Assembly (NCBI GenBank): GCA_017562135.1 | Contig: QEYB01001046.1 | Location: forward strand, 3,100,001 to 3,164,000 | Length of the DNA: 64,000 nt | Source of the DNA: Dipylidium caninum | Lineage: Eukaryota > Platyhelminthes > Cestoda > Cyclophyllidea > Dipylidiidae | Reading direction: 5' to 3' | Shown: piece after piece, positions 51,413-64,000 of the stretch | Numbering within the stretch: the stretch's first letter is position 1 | How the letters are laid out: each line of letters opens with the position of its first letter | Translations under genes and position numbers: made by a program | Notes under the pieces: generated by a model | Seen by the model: only the letters and a program-made list of their open reading frames with translations | Told to the model about the DNA's origin: nothing | Database searches by the model: none

Positions 51413-52121
51413 TGTTTTACATCCCTCTACTTAACTGTCTCAGTTATTGCCGTATTGCATCGCATCTCATCCTAACGCCCTCAAATGTTGTCGACAGAAA
51501 TGACCCCATCAAATATACAGCTCGTATCTTACCATTGTCTCGCCATTGTATGAGAACACAAAAATCTCGTATCCTCTCTTGGTTCTCTTTTCTGTACTGT
51601 CGGCAAAGACTTCACGATGGCAGGTTCTGCCCAATATGGCTATTTTACCTAATAATGAATCCCCAATTCATACCATAAGGGAGCGCGCTACGCCGCAAGG
51701 TCGGTAAAACTTTACTAAATGCCTAAAGTGTTTTCACCTATGATGGTGATGGTGCTCTGAGTTACACTGTACTGTGGGCCAATCCTAAGAAATCCGTTTC
51801 GTTGCTAGACTTCGAGTAATGTTTAATTAATTGGCCAGTGCCTGAACCGCTACCCAGTGAGAATAGTTTAACCACCTTCCACCAATCGGATTTTGGATGA
51901 AGGCAGATAATCTTAAGCCACATGCACCTGGACATGCTAGTCGACACAACTACTCTATACATTTCAATGGAGTTGTGTACCACAAAATTCATTTTAAAGG
52001 GCAGAAATATAGTATACTTCCTAACTAGCAACAGCTGAGCAATCTTGAGTAATTTTCGGTCATAATGACTGTACGTAAATTACTGGACTGTCTAACTGTA
52101 TCAATACATATGGTATTTTAT
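51413..52121. other. Convergent intergenic region, TMEM50 and ELP1
   Basis: About 0.7 kb between two convergent gene ends. A canonical AATAAA for the TMEM50 gene was not evident. An AATAAA on the minus strand immediately follows the candidate last ELP1 exon near 52120. No exon is supported inside. Confidence 0.5.
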
Positions 52122-55100
52122 TTAGAATAATTCACAACAGAGTGATGGTCGCCCTTCATTTTCAACAACCACGTCCAAGGACTCTACAAAAAGTCGCAAT
52201 CGATCCGTCGAATCGTCATGGCGGGTGGAAAGAGAAGAAAAGGCTCTGCAATAATAAAACACAAGTGTTAAATAGTTCCCATGGTGATGTGTATCGCTTA
52301 CCATGGAAAGGATAGCGCTTTGTTGGCTTCGAAGAGTTTATTTCGTGAACCTCTCCCGGTTTCTAGAGAAGATCGATGCTTACGGTGAAGAATATGTCCA
52401 AGTAAGTTAATACTAACATCATGGGTACAGTTAAGTAAGGGAAATTTATGTTTAGTGAATCGACATTCGTGTTAATAAAATGCCGAATGTTCACGATGTT
52501 AGAGCAGGTGTTCATTTTATTTGGGCTTTTTGCACAAAATATAGTAAACAAGAGTCTGTATCCGTATGCCATACTTTTCAGCTTAGGAATTGCAAGAGGG
52601 AGTGTACCTACATCTACCAAGAACATGCGGTGAAAAGTAATCTTGGCGGTGATAATCTAGTTTCTAGAAAAAAATATATTGTTTTTCAGAAGGACCCATC
52701 ATTGACAGCAATGATTGCTGCTCTCAAATACTATCACAATCGAGACATATATATTACGAAAAGTAATTATGATAATCTGATACTTCATAGATCAAAATAA
52801 ATAGGTTATAAACTCAGTTTACCGTTGCGCCGGTGATCTCGGGGCACCAGATAACGTTGAGAGCTGAATGATGATCGCGCAGGAGACTATTGGTCCGACG
52901 TATAAGGTTTCTAGCTGCTGCCGACTCACCCAGGCGCCAAAGTTCGTCAATGAGGGCGGGTAGCGTTTCTGTGACACAAAAATGGGAGGAATGTGGGATT
53001 CCAACAAAAAAAGGCCAAGGGGAAGATAGATGTGCTCACCAGAGAGGCGTTGTCCTGAGGCAATTTTGGAGTGTAACACCTGAATGAGTCCCACTTCCTC
53101 GAACTTACTACCACGCTTGGTAGACCACTTCTTGCGCTCCCGTTTCCGACGGGTTTTTCGGGTTCGTCTGAAAGAAAAAAGAGATTTAAAGTTACACTTT
53201 CGTGTGTTACTGCGTACAGTACTACTATGCTGCGAATTTGACGTTTGAACTGTAGGGACTACAGATTGAACAGCATTAAAATTTACACACAAGATACAGA
53301 TGGTAATGCCATTTATAGTTATATACATAAAAAAGAACCTAACCTACTTATTTAAAAATTTACAACGTTGCAACGTTGTAATCTGAAGGGATTAAGTTAA
53401 CTTAGTACAAGTTATAAAATTCCCAATAAAAACTCTTTCGAAGTACCTCTTAAAAGTGTAAAAATTGTGAGCTAGACTATCAGAGCAGCAAGTACTTATT
53501 TTGGATAAATCAATGGGAAAAACATCACAAAAAAGATTACTCTTGAAGTAGTGGGCCTTGAAGTTGAACCAATCTATGTAAACGACTTAGATTATTAATT
53601 CTGTGCTACAGACAAAATAAAAATAGAAGTGCAGAAATATAATGCTTAGAAGATAAGGTAATCGGTAGTACATTAACTTTGTTATTGCTCTGGCTGCTGC
53701 GAAGTTCAAGACAGTATTAATGTCCAAAAAAGGCAGGTTTCATCAAAATTGTAATAAATAATTGTAGAATGGATACCCAGAATTTGTGGAAAAAGAGTTG
53801 CTATGGCTTGCCGCCGAATCGGAGCTGACGTCACTTCCGGTGTCCGAGTAGAGTTGGCTCGAAGTATCATCGGAAACTGTTAACCAAATGGCAAGAGAAA
53901 ACCGACTGAAAACCGTTGTGACTAATTTTAGATACAATTTACTATCAAGCACGAAAACAAATTACACAACATTCTAGTTTTTATCAACGAAGAACCGAGC
54001 AAACGTTAGTAAATGGAAAACAAGGGAGTACAAAGAAACCGAAAGTGAACGGGTGTATCAAATGGCTGATATCTTAAAAACTATTCAGCTATTTTCATAT
54101 GTCGTCAAATGCTAGTACGCATAGGAAAAGACAGAAAAAAAGCTCGTTCTATGAAGAAACCTTATTTTAATTTTACAGAAAAGGAAATATGAAAGTGACT
54201 CAAGAAGCCAAAACTTGGATCTTAATAATAACGGGGATATGAAGGAAAAAAACCCTTTTTGGAAATATGAGAAACTGCCAAACTGTCTCAAGAATACACC
54301 CAGCAGATTACTGGAAGTTGAGTCTTAAGTCCTAAGTAGTTCGATCGAAATTGAAGTTTTTTAATAAAAAGAAATCAAATATCACAACAATGTGTCCACA
54401 CAAGTCCATTTTCATTGGCTATCGAAATTTTAAAAGCGACGCACTTTCATCTTCACCTCCACCAGCGACTTTTGGAGACCTTTCCCTCATTTCCACCCGG
54501 ATCTCAAAAAGACGTTTCAAAGTCGTGTAAAACTCCTCTTTCTCGTAAGTTAAACGAATAATGGTGTCTTCGTAGAATTGGAGAACGCGACGTTTGAACA
54601 ACGTTGTGGCCGATTTCTTATCAGCCATGTACTCAGCCTGTACCAGTGAAATTATACATAATTTTAACATAAAGATATGGAGGACATCCTATTATGAATA
54701 TGAGGTTAAGTCTAACGGTACAAGTTATGAAATACCTTTCCTTTTCTGATGGACAAAAATCGATTGAGCTAGTAAAAATAGTTGCTTCCTTCCCTTTACA
54801 GAAAGGAAGTTTTGAGAACATTATCGATGACACCAAGCTCTATAGATTCTTTTACCAATATTATTTAAACGGAAATACTTTTATCATGGTTATATTTGGC
54901 TTATTTCCTACATATTTCCTTAATTCATCCAATGCTTGTTTAACTAGAACCCCAGGTGAATTCCAGGTTCGAAGTGCTATAAAAACTAGTAGAATGATAA
55001 CTCCGACTAATTGTATAGAGCCGTTTGGGGAAATAATCTTAAAAGCGCAAAAATATGCCTTCAAGATTTACAGATTTCCTTGCTTGCAAAGAATATTTTA

Positions 55101-58100
55101 AAAGTGTTGGTTTTTAGAGAAGTTATCATAAAGACTCATAGGAAATTTAGTTTGAGAACCTTAAAAACATACCAGTCTATGAGCCTCCAGCCAGAAATTA
55201 CCTTCAATAGCCACACAAACCGCACTTTTATAGTCCTGCAAGGAAAAGAATCAAAGACAACTTTGAATGAGGTGACAAATTGCATTTGCGGAGGAGACAC
55301 TAACCTGCAGGTTTTCTGCGTAAATTGACATTGCTTCTTCGAAACGCCCAAGAGATTGGAGGTTTTCTGAATGTGAATGAAGAAATTGAGTAAGAAAGGC
55401 GAGTGCAAATTGAAAAGACGATAAAAACTATCAACCTGAAGCTCCGAAAAGAGTTTCAACATTGCCGCAAAGGCCCTCGATTCAACTAGCAATCCACAGA
55501 GCCAAGGAATTGCTTCAAAACAGAAATTTTAGGAAGTATTACTAGTTACTCCGAGCTTGAATTTTTAAGCTCCTCAAAGGTTTGGTGGTGAATTATTCCA
55601 GGAAACCAATAGCGTTAATAAGCGGTTTCGCGGGATAGTTAATCTTGACTAATAAAATAAAAAGTTCACGCAATTGAATTTTCCAAACACAAGAGTTGCC
55701 AGCATAGTTCAGAGATGAAATAAAAAATGACGACCAAAAAGGAGATCCACTCACGAGCGAGCCGCAATGCCTGGCGCCTTATTTCCTCCGGTGATAGCAA
55801 CTCTTCTTCTTCACCGTCTGGTCTTGTGGAAGTCGAGAAGGCGGAGCGAGCGACAGCAAGTCGCCAGTGGCGGGTTGAGTTGGTAGAGAGAAAAAGGCGC
55901 GCGGCCGAGGCGAAGTGGCTCGCGCGTAGGTGCACCTCTCCCGCAGTCACCAGGCGTTGCGAAGCCACTAAGTGGTTTGCCCACAGTCTACTAATTTCCT
56001 GCAATACACGGATAAACTTGCATGAGTGCGCGTGACTATAGTTCCTAAAAGTGGTTTGTGAATGTAATGTTATCATCGTTAGGTTTACCAAACAATAAAA
56101 ACCGCTCATTAACTTTTGTCTTGCAACGGTCTCAAGAAGAATAGCCTAAGAAATAAGTTGAGCCCTACAGAGAAGTGCGAAGTCCCTGGTTCGAGTAAAC
56201 TCAGCGCCTCAGAGAAGAGTTTTTGCGTCTCCGCGAGCTCACAAAACTCCTTCCAGTGCGCCTCACCTAAGAGTAAAATAGAAAAAGAACAAAGAGTCAA
56301 GACAGTACATGCAGCGAAGTGTTGCGCTGACACCAATTGTTTCCATTTCACCTGCTACATGAAGGCCCTGAAGGGCCTTGGAATAGCGCTGCAGCAAGAT
56401 ATCAATCCGAGCATGCTGATAAATTATATTGGAAGCATTGTCACTATCGCCATCGCCAGTGGTTTGGACACCGAGAGCCTGCAACTGAGAAATACAAGGC
56501 CGGTACTCCTTGGGATCCATTTGAGTGCGCTTGGCCATGTCTTCGGCCAAGGCAAGATCATATGTCCCCAGAGCAAGCCGGAAGAGTTTCACGGGTGAGA
56601 GATAATATTGCAAATGGCGCAGACCTCGCTCCCACACATCCACATCACCCCTATCTGGAGAAGAGAAATAGATTGACCCCTTTAACAACTGAAACCATTG
56701 AATGTGATGAATGGTCTCAGAACCCACTTATATGTTTTTAGAATTTAGTCTCTGAAAAGCGCGTACAGAAATTTTATTCGTGTTATGATGAATATCAGGT
56801 TTCTATCTTAAGAAGTGGAATATGATATACCTTTAAAGCCCTTAAGAGTGATCAGGCCTTTTTCCACCACCGGAGGCTGTTTCTTCCAATAACAAGTAAG
56901 AATTGGCAGAATGAATCTAAGGAATAAGATGAAATCGGAAAATAGAAAAGTTTATCGAAATCGACTAAGTTGTTGTTGTATTGAGAAAATAGGAAATACT
57001 GAAACATAATAGTAAAGGCAACCGAATCAGAAATAGACTTACAAAAAATGCAAAGAATAAACGAAAACTTATAAAAATAATCGAGAAAGGGTACATACTT
57101 CTTACTTTCAGGGAGCATAACTTTGAGAAGGGCGTTACAGATGATATTCACCTTTGTGGCAAACTCTGTCCCGTCCAACCCGCTGTCACGCAATCCATTG
57201 TCAGATTTAGCAACATTGGCAAGAACGGACTTGGCTGGGACTTGATTGACACCGAAGAATCCGCTATACTCGGTTTTTGTGATATCATCCTCACTATGGA
57301 CGAAAAAGAATGAGAAAGCATACTTTTTCTTAGCGGATGCAGAAGTGTCATCCATTTAAGAACATCCTCGGTACTTTGTTATTAGGTCGGAATCTGTAAA
57401 ACGGACGTTGCATATAAATAGGAAACAAAAGCGCAATTCTTCACATTATTTACTGTATTCAATGGAAATAATTTCCATTGGCATTTACGACTTTTGACAA
57501 CGATTAGACAAGTCATATATGCCTTTTTCAAAAAATGGTTGTTTTCATAATGTCATGTTGATCCTCTTTTTCTCAGGAATAATTCGTAACCATGAAAAAG
57601 GCAGTAATCGTCCCCGGTTGTGTCAATTCGCACGACAGACACACGAATCCAATGTTGTTTTTATTTACTTATTGTCCGCAGATGTTGTTTTAACACAAAA
57701 TTATGTGTTGAAAGTTCACGAATAGTTGGGTGTGTTGATCGGATTCCAGAGTCATCTTTAATTTTCCTCGTTATCAACATAAGCCAGTGACCTTCCTCGA
57801 GACTCCTTTACGATATTTAAATTCCCAAAACAAAATTTATGGAACCAATAGTGGATCCGTCGCAGAAGGCCATATGTATGTGTCTGGAAGCCTTTTGAGC
57901 TGCGCTGTGACTCAATTTGAACGCGTACAAGAAAAGCAGATGTAAATTGCGCTTTGTTTCCATATGGTTTCAATGGAAATAAAACAAACGCGGAATACCT
58001 CTAAAGTTCAGAGATAAAAATATTGAGGGCACATTACAGTATATCTTTCTCAGACGCCGCTGAATGTAGGTGAAACAGAAAAACTCGATTCACATTTCCT

Positions 58101-61100
58101 AACATAATATTTTCAAGTAAAACAGCATAACCGAAAAACAACCTACTTGAAAAAAAAAGTTAAACAATTAAACAAAGGAAATAAAAAAAGAAATTTGTTA
58201 ATTTATTCCATAAACTTACTGTAGATCGGACACGAAAAGGGTGATGTATTCTGGTGAGGCTACTTGGTGTACAAATTAGTAATGTTCGAGAGGAACTTGA
58301 GCGGATTGTAATCGAAGAGAAGGTTTAAGTTGATACGGTGCCGGCGCATCATTTCTATAGCCTTTGCGTGATGCATGCTGTGATGAAGGATATGATTTGG
58401 AATTCAAGGCATTTACTTCAAAAGACTAACAAAACTTGAGTCACAGGTCCTGGAAAATATATTTGAAAAAGCTACTGACTATATACTTGAGGCAGTTAGT
58501 ATAGTTTGATAGATAAAGCACGAAGGCAAGGAATTAGTAGAGTAAAAACCATCATTTATCGAAGGAATTTATGAACAAAGAAGTCAGCAACCATTATAAA
58601 AAGCGCTTTGAAGAAGTATAGAACCCACCTGTCAAATACGGGTGCAAGATGACCGAAGACGAGGGCACGTGGATGAATATCCTCAAGATTGCCACGGGGC
58701 ATCTGTAAGACTATCTTCGAGGTACGTGCCACAGCGACCATAATGCGTGCGCCCGATTCCAGCAACCGAGAATAGGCTTTGCTGCCACCTTTACCCTTGC
58801 TATCATTAGCAAGCCTCTTTTTCAGGCTTGGCACAAGAGAATGAACTAAAATGAGTGAGAGAAATGCCTGTCAATATTGTTGCTACCCGATGTAACGAGT
58901 TGTGTAAGTAGAATTATAGAAAACACCATTGTCTTGGGGACGAGGGCACGCCAAAAATGTCCAGGGCACGCGTGCCGGTGAAAGTTTTTAAATGGTAACG
59001 AAAATTAATGTTTCTTTCTGCGGCCTCATACGGGATTCAATATTAAAGTTGCTGTTAGTGGTTGTAAACCTGATTGAATACTCAAATTTAGAAGTTCACT
59101 AAAAGCATGTGTAGATTCATAATTACCGTTACTCTGACAGCAAATACTCGAAACATGAACTCCATAATCGATGAAAGCCTTAATATGACAAGTTTCCACA
59201 AGTGACAATGGTCAAACGTTCATTGACTAAGCCCAATTCAATCGGAAAAAAAGTAAGACTTCGTGTAAAATGAAAAGGAGAAAGCGAATGAAGTTGCCAG
59301 TATCAACTAAAAATAATTAAAAAAAACCAGTATTTAATACGTCAGAGTAATTTACTAAAGTCCGCAATTCTAATACGGTATTGAAAATTGGCATCAAACG
59401 TGACTAAAGTGCTTTAGGACGAGCTTATTAGAGAAAAATTGTTAAAGATGAAAGATGGCGAATCCAATGTGGTTAAGTGAACTAATGATTATACACAGAA
59501 CGAGAATACTAAAGATATTATTTCAGCAGAAAAGGAACGGATATTATATGATTCAAGGTCTATCAGATATTACGAAGACCAGATAATCTGAAGTCAGAAG
59601 CTTTCATTTGAGGAGAAAATGAATCAGACACCAAAATTGAAATACTTTATCACACGGCAAACTTACATTCATTTGGCGCCAGAACCAGTGGAACAATAAG
59701 CAAATGATTTTCTAAGTTGGTAACAAGTAAAAAATCGGAGTGAACCACGAGGGAGGAGCAGGAATGCATCACGCACTCGCCAATGTTAAATGAGGTTGAA
59801 CTCTTCCATGGCAAGGCGCAGAGCCGATGGCTACTCGACTGCAAACCTACGAAAAGATGAGTCTGAAGGGATGTATCCCCTTTGCAGCAAAAGGTGACAA
59901 TGTGGAATTGATCACAGGCAAATGGCAGGCCGAAGGCGGCTTCGGGAAATTCAAACGCAGTATTGGCTTCCGACTCTGCAGCCTCTAAATGAAAGCGAAC
60001 ATACACTTGATGAATAGTTAAACTACGGAGATTCCGAGTAACAGTTACATGTTTTCCCAAAGGTTATACAATGGATATCCCTCTTTCTAGATATAGTTGC
60101 ATGTTTCTAGATTATACAGACCTTCGAGAGATTTCAGATCGACGATGTGAATGCCGCCATCGCCAACTTGGACGGTAATTTTCCCCTTAGGTCCATAGAC
60201 GAGACCAATTATGGGGGAGGAGGCGGCAGCGGAGAGGGAAGCGAGACACCTAAAAAGGCCGGAGTGCGCATAGGAAAGCAGTCGACTTGGGTAATGTTGT
60301 TAATGATGTGCCAGAATAGAGTTGTTACTTTAAAGCTTTCAAATACAAACTATCTAGGGAGCGTCATACCTAAGAGATCATTGTTACGGAAGAGTTAATG
60401 CGTTTGTAAAACACCAGTCGCAAAAACGATTTTTATCCTGTACCTACAATTTCCGTTCCAAAATCTGTGAGAATAAAGCGAATTTATAGCACATGTTAAA
60501 AGTTTTTAGATTACTAATAAAAAGCGGCTTCTGGTTGCACATTCTTCCATCAACACATCGTCACGAGGTCCAAACACAAGAACTTTGACCGAACACAAAT
60601 TTTCAAACAAGACGCATTTCTTCTTGAAAAAAATATGAATTAATAATAAAGCATTTGAAGCAGTTGTTATTGGTGAACAATAGAAAGTGGCTTTATCGGA
60701 AACTTCAAATGGTATTGACGACTGGAAACATGAAATCACACTTGTTAGTAGGATCGATGTGAAAGAGATCACCTAGATGACGATAAAAAACTTACAGAAT
60801 CTTAAATGAGACAAAGTCATTCGTGGTTACTTTCGAAAGCATGCCAAGGTGACGTCCGTTGTGAGAGACAAAGCACAATTTCTCCGGCGAAATCCAAACG
60901 GTGTGTAACAACTGATGATAGAATATCGAAGAAGCGGTTGCATCACCAAAAATTACCTCCTCCTTCCTAAAATAGCAAGAGTCAAACCTTAAACACCGAA
61001 AGCTGAATAGATAAATTCCGGATGTGTTTGGAATGGAATTGTGAACAAATAACCAAAAACCGATTTAGAGATTTGGAATAATCTCACGTCATAAAATCTG

Positions 61101-64000
61101 TCTGATTGTGATAAAAAGTGGAGTTATAATGGCGATAATATACCAAATACCAGGGTGAATAATTCTCTAATAAATACACCAACTAAAGGCCATTTCGCTA
61201 GTTATCAAAAATGTAAAGAATTTAAATGTAAGTAGAGACCAAATAATCACGAAAACATATTCGGTAAGTCGAAAGACTTTCTTCTAGGGTTACATTTCTC
61301 GAAGGGTCAAATAGAAAATTAGTTAAACATCGCTCCCGCAAACACTGGGGGTATACAGGGAAGTTTTGTCCGTTTTGGAATAAAGCAGAATACAACTTTT
61401 TGCCGTCATTAATCTTTAAATAATATAATCGCCGTTGTCATTAATGACTTCTTCCCAGCGTGAAGCCAATTTGTATATACCATTTTTTTGAAAAAAATGT
61501 ATCATCTTTTGACGCGAAAAATTGGAACAGTGTTCATTTGATAACTTATTCATTTTTTAATTTTTTGCCCTTCAAAACATTTTCCAAGGAAAAAACAAAT
61601 GATTGTCGAAGTGATAAGCCTGAGGAATATGATAGACGCAACAGAATTTTCCAATCTAGTTCTGCAGTTTTTTTACTAGTTCCCAAAGCAGCATGTGGGC
61701 AGGAAGTATCGTGATGCAGAATGACGTCTTTCCTTCCTCTTGACTGCCATCTTTAAATTGCCCAGTAGCAGAAAAAAATTCGCGGAATTGAGCTTTTCGT
61801 TCGGATTTAAAAGATAATCTATGGGTCCTCGAATGCCCCATTATATGAACATTATCTTATTCAGAGTCAAATTCCCTTTAGAAGTGGAAGGGCTAAATTC
61901 TCCAGATTCATAATATGCTCTTTTCCTTACGGTGTTTCCATAAGTAATCCACTCATGAAGGTCTCGCCTTCGTTCCTAAGGAGCAGAGGTACGCATATGA
62001 CGACTCGATAAACCAAATCCTTCTTGAATATTGCCACACCAATCTTATCATCTGAATATGGTCCGAAATGGTTTGCTGAGACTTTCTCCAACCCTCTATT
62101 TTGTCAGAAAGGGATCTTGCTCCGACACGGCCCTAACAACATCGTCGACAATCAAACATGGTCGTCCAGAACGTGGCTCATCGAAAACGTCTAAATCACC
62201 ACGTTTTAAATTTTTCAGTTTGTTCTGTCAGAAAATGAACCTTTACAAAACGCTTGGAAGAACTTTCTAATGCCTCTGCAGCATTTCTTCCTTGTTGAAA
62301 ATCGTATAAAATACAGTGATGTAAATGGACTTTATCAGTAGCCATGGCTACACTATCGCTCCACGCTTAAGACTAAGGTTAACCAATTTTTGTTTCAATT
62401 AATTTGGTACGTCAGTATGTATACATCAAGCGGGACGAATAGTCAAAAATGTGCCAAATAAACATGTGCTATGTGCCGGAAACTTCTGTCATAGAAATGA
62501 GCAGAACTTTCCGGCAGACTTGATATAAAAACTCCAGCAAGTGGTGACCTAAAGAGAAATAAACATTTAGTGGCCGATGATAAGGTAATATATTAAGGAA
62601 GTGTCCAATCCTACAAAAAATGATCACTAAAAATAGTGATAAGGAGTGGAATAAAAAAACTGATAAATAATTAATTTAAATATGTGGATGAGTAAACCCT
62701 ACGACAACTTGACATACGTTTATGATGGCTACCGAGCAAAGCACGTAAGAGAGAAATAAAGGGATCTTGCGTTAGTTAGTACGCTAGCCACACTGCCGTT
62801 AAATATAGGAGACACCTATGATTCCCAAAGTAACCTCAGCGTCCAAGCGTCGGTAATACATGGAGCGTGATTGGGTGCAGCCTGTTGTCTCTCTTGCAGA
62901 ATGTTCAAACCGGCGAAAACCGGGTGTCTGGGTTCACGCCAGTCGGAGGCCAATGCGAGAAACCATGGGGGGGCGGCGGAATCCGCGAACTGGACAAAGA
63001 GAGAAACGGAGACACCCGTTTCCGTTGTCCAAGTTGGCGAAAGGCTCACCGAGCTCACAGCAACGGGAAAAGTGAGGCGAGAGGCATGCATTGGGGGCGG
63101 GATGGTGGTATGAGCGAAAGCCGTTATACCAACATTCTCTAAAAAGAAAAACTAAGTATATTAACGGTTCCGATAAGTTGTTGGAAAGCGAATGCTTTAT
63201 TTGAAAGATATTTTGCCTACTTTCCCAGACCAGTTTCTTTTTGTCAAATCCATACAAAACTAAAACTTCTCCGGTTAGGTTGCTCAAATTGCAAAGTAGG
63301 CCATTAGTGTCAGGAGCAACCGCTTATCTTAGACGTCCTGATAAGTACCTACATCAGGCCAAGCATTTCACTGAAATTTAGGCCTCACAAATCTAACTTC
63401 TAATAAGCAAATGAAAGTGGAAAACCCATTGAAAAAAAATTGATTATGGCTAAAAAGAAAACACTCCCCAATGATAAAAATTAGTTGCAATAAAGCTCTT
63501 CCAAAAATAAGTTAAACAAACATTGACAATGTAAAAGTATGAAAATCCGAAAAACTCTTCATTGACGTAAGATATACTTACCAATTTCGATGCTTAGTGA
63601 AAAGTTTAAAAAAAATGGGAAAAAATTTATCGACCAATGATGGCAGTGATTAAAGCACCGAGTCAATATTTAACTAATCAAGAATCGCTTACTAGGGAAG
63701 TACGGAATGAAACTTTTCAGGATAGAAGCTAACTATTAAGATTCCAAATTTTAAAAAGATCTAAGGATTTCTACTTACGCCCATCAATTACCGCAACAAT
63801 TGCCGGATCCTCAGCGTCGGCATGCCAGGCGTTGCGGTCGATGCAACTGACGAAAGACCAGGATAAAAACGAGGTATCGCAATAATCAGGGCCAACAGAG
63901 ACAGCAGCGTGGAGGGTAGAGGTGCTGGCCTCCCCGACATTACCGAAAGTCAGCGATACTCGCCCCAATGGGTATGCAGTAGGAGAATGAGGATGCGGAA
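52122..64000 (-). CDS. ELP1: Elongator complex protein 1 (partial, 5' end outside window)
   Basis: Scaffold of the Elongator complex, which starts 5-carbonylmethyl modification of wobble uridine in tRNAs. Exons in transcript order: 64000-63779 (partial), 63138-62835, 60966-60796, 60285-60122, 59984-59667, 58845-58629, 58377-58220, 57293-57099, 56916-56831, 56654-56352, 56266-56169, 55998-55755, 55485-55436, 55366-55305, 55235-55173, 54839-54800, 54637-54457, 53876-53777, 53167-53040 and 52968-52823. A candidate last exon is 52245-52122. Matches to human ELP1 include IVAVIDG, TTIPPPM, LQMPRGNLED, RRHRINLNLLFDYNP, EDDITKTEYS, LGTYDLALAEDMAKRTQ with DPKEYRP, and the basic RRKRERKKWSTKRGSKFEE. 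Most exons join in phase. Exceptions are a frame break in 58377-58220 and phase mismatches around 55366-55305 and 54839-54800. The last exon does not join in phase with 52968-52823, which could instead end at a stop just after 52823. Confidence 0.92.
57896..58060 (+). repeat. Dispersed repeat, copy B
   Basis: Second copy of the element at 424-630, with blocks at 57896-57946 and 58022-58060. It lies inside an ELP1 intron (between exons 58377-58220 and 57293-57099), in the opposite orientation to that gene. Divergence of roughly 14 percent in the best block suggests an old insertion. Confidence 0.5.
61416..62345 (-). mobile_element. Degenerate mariner transposase in an ELP1 intron
   Basis: Remnant of a mariner-family DNA transposon. 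Reading from ATG at 62345 to a stop at 61416, pieces in shifting frames match the transposase in order: the N-terminal block MATDKVHLHHCILYDFQQG, the linker block DEPRSGRP, VPLLLRNEGETF, the catalytic-region HHD (61708-61716) followed by PHAAL, and the C-terminal LASRWEEVINDNGDYII. The span of 930 bases is close to that of an intact mariner gene. It is dead: there are in-frame stops and frameshifts, the GDEKW-type block and the Asp of the PPYSPD block are lost, and only the central catalytic Asp is visible. It sits between ELP1 exons 63138-62835 and 60966-60796. Terminal repeats are not clear; GTATACA occurs near both ends (about 61350 and 62420) but the match is short. Confidence 0.88.

Noticed and set aside
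55727..56598. Plus-strand open frames of 102-160 codons
   Set aside because: They are shadows opposite ELP1 exons 55998-55755, 56266-56169 and 56654-56352, whose minus frames match ELP1 family sequence.
1..64000. CRISPR array, rRNA genes, prokaryotic operons or prophage
   Set aside because: No regularly spaced repeats, no rRNA signature blocks and pervasive spliceosomal introns; the DNA is eukaryotic nuclear.

Overview
This is a eukaryotic nuclear window, most probably from a parasitic flatworm and within that most likely a tapeworm. The genes have many exons with GT-AG introns from under 50 bp to several kb. The first third carries a cluster of three-domain severin/gelsolin-type genes resembling the tapeworm actin-filament-fragmenting proteins. 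The species cannot be read from sequence alone. I rebuilt exons by hand from splice motifs, reading-frame continuity and remembered human homologues, so boundaries are predictions.

Layout: 3.0-6.4 kb (minus) is an intact severin-like gene (sevA) with two interchangeable first exons. 12.9-17.9 kb (plus) is a diverged paralogue (sevB) with a one-base frameshift. 19.0-22.1 kb (minus) is a third, intact paralogue (sevC), tail-to-tail with sevB. 25.5-31.5 kb (plus) is an SLC16-type monocarboxylate transporter with a very long central loop. 31.5-38.5 kb holds no gene I can name, but has a tRNA-like hairpin and unexplained open frames. 38.5-39.0 kb (minus) is an intronless SMAP (C11orf58-like) gene, head-to-head with a TBC1D24/Skywalker orthologue at 39.3-49.1 kb (plus). 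50.6-51.4 kb (plus) is a TMEM50 gene. 52.1-64.0 kb (minus) is ELP1, the Elongator scaffold, whose 5' end lies outside the window; a dead mariner transposon sits in one of its introns.

The named genes are ordinary housekeeping functions with no operon-like link: actin severing, solute transport, vesicle traffic and tRNA modification. The strongest biological signal is the severin cluster. The three copies keep nearly identical exon lengths and the same intron phases through the shared core, while their calcium-site residues have diverged and one copy has lost its frame. Single-base frame breaks also occur in ELP1, a gene that should be essential, so assembly indels must be considered before any copy is called a pseudogene. 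I found no CRISPR array, rRNA or operon, and no clear case for a wholly new system. The least explained parts are the open frames at 32.9-34.7 kb and a dispersed repeat shared between about 0.4 kb and 57.9 kb.
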